Source: Opisthorchis felineus (taxonomy: Eukaryota; Platyhelminthes; Trematoda; Opisthorchiida; Opisthorchiidae). From it: a stretch of DNA of 64,000 nucleotides. The notes beneath the pieces are model-generated. The model was not told the origin of the DNA and did no database searches. It saw only the letters and a list, made by a program, of their open reading frames with translations. Position 1 is the first letter of the stretch; each line of letters opens with the position of its first letter. The stretch lies in contig SJOL01006493.1 in assembly GCA_004794785.1 (NCBI GenBank), forward strand, positions 1,063,478 through 1,127,477, read 5' to 3'. Below, piece by piece: positions 61,501 to 64,000 of this stretch. The position numbers were made by a program, and so were the translations under genes.

Positions 61501-63384
61501 AACGAAGAAAGTGACAATTGAAAGCTGATTTTAAACTGGGATCTCAATGAAATTCGGGCAAAATTTCCTACTGCATTACTAAAAATGTACCATATCCAAG
61601 TGGTTTCTGACTCGTTTTAGCATGTTAGGAATCTGACTGCTAATAGATAACTTATCCTGATCCCTAAAAGTGACCTGATAGTTACCAACTCACAGGTTTG
61701 GAGTTTTTAACAAAATAAAGACGGTCGGTCCGGGGAAAGCACTCTTCTGTGCGTTTCGCCCTGATTATGGCTCCTCAGACGGATATGGCAACATCTGACA
61801 ATTACCAGGTCCTTTTTGGGGAACCACTTGAATTCATATACGCCTGCGCCCAAATGAGGTTGGCGACTGCTTGTTAGTGCACTCGGAAATGCACACATTG
61901 ATTCAGACCATCAGGAGAGCGAATCTTGCCACCTAGTGAATCCCAATCTGGGAGAAATGTGCAATGAATTGTCTTTCCAGGACCGACGACGCTACTCTAT
62001 AAAGATGTATTGTTGTAAATAGTGTATTGTCACTAGCCAATCAACTGTCTGTGGCTATGTAACTTAAGGCAATAGCGTGTTATTCGGCGCCACTAGTTAT
62101 TTGCTATGGCAGTACGGACCTGAGGAGACAGAGAATCGGAATATACGACCAAGCATGGAAACTTCAGAACACAAGGGACACTGGCGCCAGAGTTATCAGA
62201 TTGGGGGAAAAACTCTAATTGAAAACAGAAAAAAGTTGAGACAAGGTAGAACCGCTGCGGATCACCGCCTCTACCGACATGGAATGCCGGGTCACGAAAA
62301 TCGGTCACCACCGGGCAAACCAGACAATACCTGCAATGTTAAGCTCGCTTCTTAACTCCCCATACGAGACACAAGTGGTCATGGCCAACTGTAAAAGGAA
62401 AGCTTGTTGGGACTGTACACGATACTCATTTTATGACCACAATTCTTCCGTTGCTTTTTTGTCAAAGTGGCGCAGTGCGCTGTTTGGCGTCACAACGCTT
62501 ATGAGTACGCATTGTATATAAGTCCAGGCATCAGGTCAAATCGGTGAGTATCCTTGAGGATACGCCAAAATGGCAGGATGACACGGGAGCAGTTTTAAGC
62601 ACCCAAAAGAATCAAGATTGATAAAGCGGATGAAATTGGACTGAGTAGAAAGAATGCGACGAACAACAGACTCCAAGTTGTCATCGCACGGGCTGTTCAA
62701 AACTCATTGTTTTAAATTAATGAAAATAAACGGCAAAGCACTTCGAAATGACCTGAAGCCAACATGTTAGTGTTCAAAACAAACAGTCAACGAATATCCC
62801 AAGGATGAACAATCACCAGAAGAACACCGCCTATAGGGTATAGTGCAGCGAGGAGGTTACCGACGCGTTTGCTAAGCTTGACAATTAATTTGCAAAAAAA
62901 TCTCGCTACCAAGCTAAGGAGTATTAGTAGGTCATTACTGGGTGACTGATTGAATTAAACAGTTCCTAACATTGTCAACCTGATTCACTAGTCACGGGTC
63001 TACTTTCGGTGTTGCATGTCTGTATATTTTTTCTCGCCGCATTGATATAATTCATTGTATTTGACTAGTTGATTGGATCTTCTTGTACCTGGATGCCAAA
63101 ATTTATCGTGATAAGAAGAAAATCTATTAAAATTCATCATACTGTGTTGTTAGCTGTGCACAGAGACACGTCAATAGAACAACCGAGAGGGTATATGAAA
63201 CTGGGGAAAACCTGAGCTTCTCAGGACACAGCGGTAACGATGCTGTGGTGAAAAAAAAGCCACCTACCTGATGAATGAACTGTAGAAGTGGTTGCTCCAC
63301 GGAACATGCCACGTGACAAGGCCAGCAGATTCCGCATCTAAACCAAATGTGGAATGAGAAAGAGGGTATGGTGACCATACGAAT
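37145..63384 (-). CDS. PGAP1: PGAP1-like GPI inositol-deacylase, C-terminal part (9 exons)
   Basis: Nine exons on the minus strand join without a phase conflict: 63384-63268, 61270-61117, 55362-55235, 51134-50982, 47508-47263, 41914-41797, 41763-41641, 39605-39400, 37526-37145. They give about 540 residues with many membrane segments and end at a TAA. PGAP1 removes the inositol acyl chain from GPI anchors in the ER membrane. The match rests on a luminal WHVPWS segment (human PGAP1 has a similar IPWSY), a later Tyr-x3-Cys-x-Glu stretch, an [10 protein letters not shown] entry to the first membrane segment, and the order of membrane helices and loops after it. The lipase domain with its GxSxG serine would lie beyond 64,000. 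All acceptors are AG and all donors GT. One intron is only 33 bases and the others are 1.9-5.8 kb. The gene structure is well supported; the family name is inferred from memory without alignment. Confidence 0.7.
38130..38772 (+). mobile_element. RTE-like retrotransposon 3' end
   Basis: 5'-truncated copy in the last intron of the PGAP1-like gene, opposite strand. At 38,172-38,290 it reads [20 protein letters not shown], the conserved segment after the RT. Further C-terminal parts follow in shifted frames up to about 38,600. The 3' end has GGCTTTCAAATAAATCATGG, GTTGAACACTGATGTCA and a GATGATGAGGAAGATGATG tail. Confidence 0.85.
38775..39399. other. Intronic sequence, nothing recognised
   Basis: Rest of the PGAP1-like intron 8. 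Only short frames. Confidence 0.4.
39400..39605 (-). CDS. PGAP1: PGAP1-like exon 8
   Basis: Pyrimidine-rich acceptor CCTTCTCCCCCTAG and perfect donor GGAC then GTAAGT. The chosen frame gives a polar Ser/His/Lys-rich loop ([15 protein letters not shown]) followed by [18 protein letters not shown] and [11 protein letters not shown]. This parallels the charged loop and following helix in PGAP1. A longer overlapping frame (39,346-39,807) is open, but it is in the wrong phase and hydrophilic. Confidence 0.7.
39606..41640. other. Intron of the PGAP1-like gene, nothing recognised
   Basis: Contains open frames up to 105 codons (40,629-40,946 plus) without motifs. No SINE or RT fragment seen. Confidence 0.4.
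41641..41763 (-). CDS. PGAP1: PGAP1-like exon 7
   Basis: Separated from exon 6 by a 33-base intron (41,764-41,796) that starts GTGAGT and ends GAG-AG. 41 codons, phase 0 at both ends: [20 protein letters not shown], then [12 protein letters not shown]. The donor is TCA then GTAAAT; an alternative donor inside the exon cannot be excluded. Confidence 0.7.
41797..41914 (-). CDS. PGAP1: PGAP1-like exon 6
   Basis: Acceptor ATCCTCTTACTTAACAG, donor CGG then GTGAGT. Encodes [20 protein letters not shown] and [18 protein letters not shown], a basic loop then a membrane hairpin much like the PGAP1 segment around its GALAILLSY. Joins exon 5 through a split Ile codon. Confidence 0.85.
42235..42540 (+). 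mobile_element. Penelope-like RT C-terminal fragment
   Basis: Open frame of about 100 codons. [20 protein letters not shown] and [17 protein letters not shown] match the end of the PLE reverse transcriptase, where a Leu-Val-x-Thr-Leu, basic-Arg-x-Cys pattern is conserved. [20 protein letters not shown] matches the following linker. The endonuclease is absent; the frame stops at 42,538. Confidence 0.75.
42541..43425. other. Intronic sequence, nothing recognised
   Basis: Part of the large PGAP1-like intron 5. The open frame 43,076-43,381 has no known motif. Confidence 0.4.
43431..43470 (+). mobile_element. RTE 3' tip
   Basis: CAGTGTTGAACACTGATGTC, then TACTGTCGACGATGATGA: only the last 40 bases of the RTE-like family, compared with 38,735-38,772 and 45,648-45,690. 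Confidence 0.75.
43676..43722 (-). ncRNA. Hammerhead ribozyme, near-intact
   Basis: Minus strand: CUAU then UUGAUGAG (43,717-43,706), helix II GUCCC-AAGAA-GGGU (with U-G or A-like ends), GAAA (43,693-43,690), ACCGGU, cleavage after A, then AUAG. Helix I is CUAU with AUAG. Against the copy at 7,945 (CUAC with GUAG) this is a compensatory change. The core C3 has become U, which should weaken or stop cleavage. Confidence 0.6.
43978..44032 (+). ncRNA. Degenerate hammerhead copy
   Basis: Plus strand: GCGCCUAG, UUCACGAG in place of CUGAUGAG, GUCCUAAGAAGGGC, AAAA in place of GAAA, then ACCGGUCGUGGGCUG. Helix I and the cleavage region are kept but both core boxes are altered, so it is probably inactive. 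Confidence 0.6.
44240..45550. other. Intronic sequence, nothing recognised
   Basis: Open frames of 70-94 codons on both strands without motifs. Confidence 0.4.
45556..45690 (+). mobile_element. RTE-like 3' UTR, truncated copy
   Basis: Matches the 3' end at 38,635-38,772: CTTCTTTTCTTCATAATGAG, GGCTTTCAAATAAATTATGG, TGTACGGCAGC, GTTGAACACTGATGTTA and a GATGATGATT tail. Non-coding, truncated at its 5' end. Confidence 0.88.
45691..47262. other. Intronic sequence, nothing recognised
   Basis: A short (TA)n tract lies at 46,345-46,358. No other structure noted. Confidence 0.4.
47263..47508 (-). CDS. PGAP1: PGAP1-like exon 5
   Basis: Acceptor CCCTCATTTTGTAG, donor CAT then GTAGGT. 81 codons: a soluble loop ([20 protein letters not shown]) followed by two hydrophobic segments ([28 protein letters not shown]) and a basic end (IHLRFFNGG). 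Confidence 0.85.
48356..49215 (-). mobile_element. RTE-like 3' fragment, minus-strand member of a pair
   Basis: Read leftwards from about 49,215: [20 protein letters not shown] (after the RT), then at 48,857-48,660 [40 protein letters not shown] and [11 protein letters not shown] 3' untranslated part follows with GACCCTGACAGATGTG and AACAGAACCATTTAATGTCA. It is head-to-head with the plus-strand copy on its right. Confidence 0.85.
49026..49376. repeat. Inverted repeat at the RTE pair junction
   Basis: Arms of about 125-140 bases (49,026-49,151 and 49,240-49,376) are inverted copies of the same RTE segment, around a spacer of about 88 bases. The arms differ by scattered substitutions and small indels, so the structure is old. 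Confidence 0.88.
49236..50000 (+). mobile_element. RTE-like 3' fragment, plus-strand member of a pair
   Basis: Begins CTGGGCAGCTGCATAAGTCC (the LGSCIS region) and continues through the C-terminal part: [17 protein letters not shown] at about 49,400-49,450, [20 protein letters not shown] and [19 protein letters not shown] at 49,605-49,730. It ends in the same 3' untranslated sequence as the minus copy (GACCCTGAGAGATATGACTG, AACAGGACCATTCGACGTCA). Confidence 0.85.
50446..50613. repeat. Inverted repeat of PLE-terminal sequence
   Basis: Arms 50,446-50,477 and 50,582-50,613 (about 32 bases, three mismatches; CAGGTGGCTGTTGATC against GATCAACAGCCACCTG) enclose about 104 bases. The inside contains CATCATCAG on one side and GTGACGAAACGTTTGCAA on the other, the two halves of a hammerhead-like motif. 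GTTTGCAAGTCAGTTGTCAA to GATCAACA is related to the PLE end at 24,869. Confidence 0.85.
50982..51134 (-). CDS. PGAP1: PGAP1-like exon 4
   Basis: Acceptor GTTTGTATGTCAG; donor CT then GTATCT. 50 whole codons plus split ends. Encodes [18 protein letters not shown] and [13 protein letters not shown], mostly membrane-spanning. A second frame is open but would break the phase on both sides. Confidence 0.65.
51135..55234. other. Intron of the PGAP1-like gene
   Basis: Holds a GC-richer open frame at 51,344-51,772 (minus, listed separately), a second copy of the repeat seen at 12,785 (near 52,020) and a GTTAGT-type short tandem at 54,840-54,872. Otherwise nothing recognised. Confidence 0.4.
51344..51772 (-). 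CDS. Unassigned open frame, 142 residues
   Basis: The longest unexplained open frame in the window. The product is basic and hydrophilic ([50 protein letters not shown]). GC content is higher than in neighbouring DNA, and CCCCGCTTCGAAGTACGGGG forms a small palindrome inside. It lies in a large intron on the same strand as the host gene. It may be an alternative exon, a repeat-derived frame or chance. No domain is recognised and no start context favours it. Confidence 0.25.
   Translation of the reverse strand: MHCHRHHPASCSDPAFNDALGYASWNSIAGTLTGRSMLVNGESPYFEAGTYRIMRWSRGSRTVRCDGGVRTIRSISVFMEAAMLPPSEEERIRKGRSQRPHAPVAQRLTVTANESSNMAEIQLKFVRTPMRPQARLLCAVAS
55235..55362 (-). CDS. PGAP1: PGAP1-like exon 3
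   Basis: Acceptor TTCATTTATTTCAG, start phase 0. Encodes [20 protein letters not shown] and [15 protein letters not shown], a first membrane segment that resembles the VVRFHGGALPAYVV entry in PGAP1. The donor AG then GTGCCC is weak but gives the phase needed by exon 4 (split Arg codon). Confidence 0.75.
55594..55807 (+). mobile_element. tRNA-derived SINE with target duplication
   Basis: Plus orientation: box A TGGCTCAGTGG at 55,619, box B GGTTCGAATCC at about 55,653, body GTCTAGGCTTGGGC, and a T-rich tail GATTTTTTTTCTTGAAA. TTTGACTCACC (55,594-55,604) and TTTGTCTCACC (55,797-55,807) flank it, a duplication with one mismatch. It lies in intron 2 of the PGAP1-like gene, opposite strand. Confidence 0.92.
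55930..57700. other. Intronic open frames, unassigned
   Basis: An AGAG-rich tract lies at 55,955-55,975. In 56,775-57,025 three overlapping frames are open on both strands (for example minus: [16 protein letters not shown]). None fits the phase of the surrounding exons and none is recognised. Confidence 0.35.
58105..58420 (+). repeat. Hammerhead-repeat unit, decayed
   Basis: Complete unit of about 288-310 bases. Start GATCTCCCGTGAAAACCAAA near 58,134; middle ACGGAACCTCGGGGACTG; end GCGGCCTTGTGCAGAACATT and GAGAATCAGCTGTATCCAG. The previous unit's end (CGAGAGACTAAACTGGATTC) precedes it at 58,108, which shows tandem origin. The ribozyme region at 58,228-58,275 has CAAAUGAG, GCAAAG and GCCAGU, so it is inactive. 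Confidence 0.8.
58758..59015 (+). other. Unassigned Lys/Arg-rich open frame
   Basis: 85 codons starting at an ATG, strongly basic ([32 protein letters not shown]). No domain recognised. It lies in a PGAP1-like intron on the opposite strand and may be an old element fragment. Confidence 0.2.
60240..60384 (-). mobile_element. 5'-truncated SINE with perfect target duplication
   Basis: Only the body and tail of the SINE family are present. AAAAATAAATAAAT is the tail, then CGTTCAGCTGTAACACCC, to AGACAAGAGAAGTCAAGA. The tRNA-like head is missing. The perfect direct repeat TGCCATAGCCT lies at 60,240-60,250 and 60,374-60,384, so the truncation happened during insertion. Confidence 0.93.
61117..61270 (-). 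CDS. PGAP1: PGAP1-like exon 2
   Basis: Textbook sites: CATACCCTTACAG before and AAAA then GTAAGTGG after. One base completes a Ser codon with exon 1; the exon ends in phase 0. It encodes [35 protein letters not shown] and YSIIQWLAK. This is the last luminal beta-rich segment before the membrane part. Confidence 0.85.
61271..63267. other. Intron 1 of the PGAP1-like gene
   Basis: Between exons 1 and 2. Open frames at 62,077-62,355 and 62,093-62,311 overlap on opposite strands. No element recognised. Confidence 0.4.
63268..63384 (-). CDS. PGAP1: PGAP1-like exon 1 of window
   Basis: Acceptor CTCAACAG, donor AG then GTAGGT. Begins with one base and ends with two bases of split codons. Encodes [10 protein letters not shown] and [14 protein letters not shown]. 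The luminal HVPWS is the first point of resemblance to PGAP1. An alternative frame is open, but only this phase joins the next exon. Confidence 0.65.
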
Positions 63385-64000
63385 CTGTTGAGATAAGACT
63401 GACGGCCCAATTACCATAGAATGAAACTGGTTAAAACCACTTAAAGACAAAACTTACTAGTTAGGGAGTGATAAAGAATAAAGGGCATCTCCACTTGCAT
63501 GACAATGCAAAATGTTCCCACTGATGTACACTAAATCTCCAGTTAAACTCCAGTTAGCCCTCAATTTAAGTAGCTACTCATTCCTAGTCAGCGTTGTCCA
63601 CTCTAAGTAGCGCCCGATTTCAGAATCCAACCCATGTTATAAGTGAGCTTCTGTGAGCTTACTACGGAAAGCTATCACCCTAAGTGGCCGTTCCAAAAAG
63701 TTCGATAGACTGTATCGTTGAGAAAAGCACATCTGATCTGAGTTTTACAACCTAAATTGAAATAATGTGTTTCAAAGTGAATAGGAAATAATGGGGGTTG
63801 CAAAATTTAGTTCAACTTGTATTTATTTTTTAGTGTGCCGACGTATTATTTAGCTTTAACCCGTTCAACGAACAGAGCGACCTGGCTGCGAACGTATCAA
63901 TACCAAACGAAGCGACACGTTTCGCTCGACTTGCTAAGTCCATTGCTATTTCGTGAGCTAGCTAATGGTAGATCAATCAAGGACGTCAACTGTGTCATTC
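63385..64000. other. Upstream intron sequence, nothing recognised
   Basis: AT-rich. I could not find the next upstream exon of the PGAP1-like gene here. It must end with two bases of a split codon. Confidence 0.4.

Noticed and set aside
1..64000. CRISPR arrays, bacterial promoters or operons
   Set aside because: The regular repeats are hammerhead units, microsatellites and SINEs. Gene structure is spliced and eukaryotic, so prokaryotic features do not apply.

Overview
The window looks like animal DNA from a trematode flatworm, most likely an opisthorchiid liver fluke (Clonorchis/Opisthorchis type). Four lines of evidence point there. It holds short tRNA-derived SINEs of a type I associate with these flukes. 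It has decayed R2, Penelope-like (PLE) and APE-type non-LTR retrotransposons. It has dispersed and tandem repeats carrying hammerhead ribozymes. It has a spliced gene with one 33-base intron beside introns of 2-6 kb. The genus rests on my memory of similar repeats and was not searched. There is no sign of operons or bacterial-style packing; most of the DNA is non-coding.

Left part (1-37,140): no complete host gene is recognisable. From 2,900 to 5,490 lies a dead R2-like element with a zinc finger, a Myb-like domain and RT pieces; a SINE interrupts it and it runs in frame into a PLE fragment. From 6,960 to 8,670 lies an APE-type retrotransposon interrupted by a ribozyme repeat. Further pieces are a minus-strand PLE (16,640-17,190), a long RTE-like copy (18,640-20,998), a PLE 3' end (24,070-24,935), microsatellites and a few unassigned candidate exons.

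Right part (37,145-63,384, minus strand): nine exons form a chain in which every intron phase agrees. They encode about 540 residues of a multi-pass membrane protein ending at a stop at 37,145. Order, spacing and motifs fit the C-terminal part of PGAP1, the ER GPI inositol-deacylase. The N-terminal lipase half would lie beyond 64,000. Its introns collect the window's other mobile elements: RTE 3' ends, a head-to-head RTE pair, PLE pieces, SINEs and ribozyme repeats, several in inverted arrangements.

The most interesting system is the hammerhead repeat. Its unit is about 290-310 bases. It occurs in at least five places, in tandem and as a palindrome, and once as an insertion with a 9-base target duplication. 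One copy keeps every core ribozyme base, and helix I shows a compensatory C-G to U-A change between copies. Hammerheads in Penelope-like elements and schistosome satellites are known; this arrangement suggests mobile, self-processing repeat RNAs.
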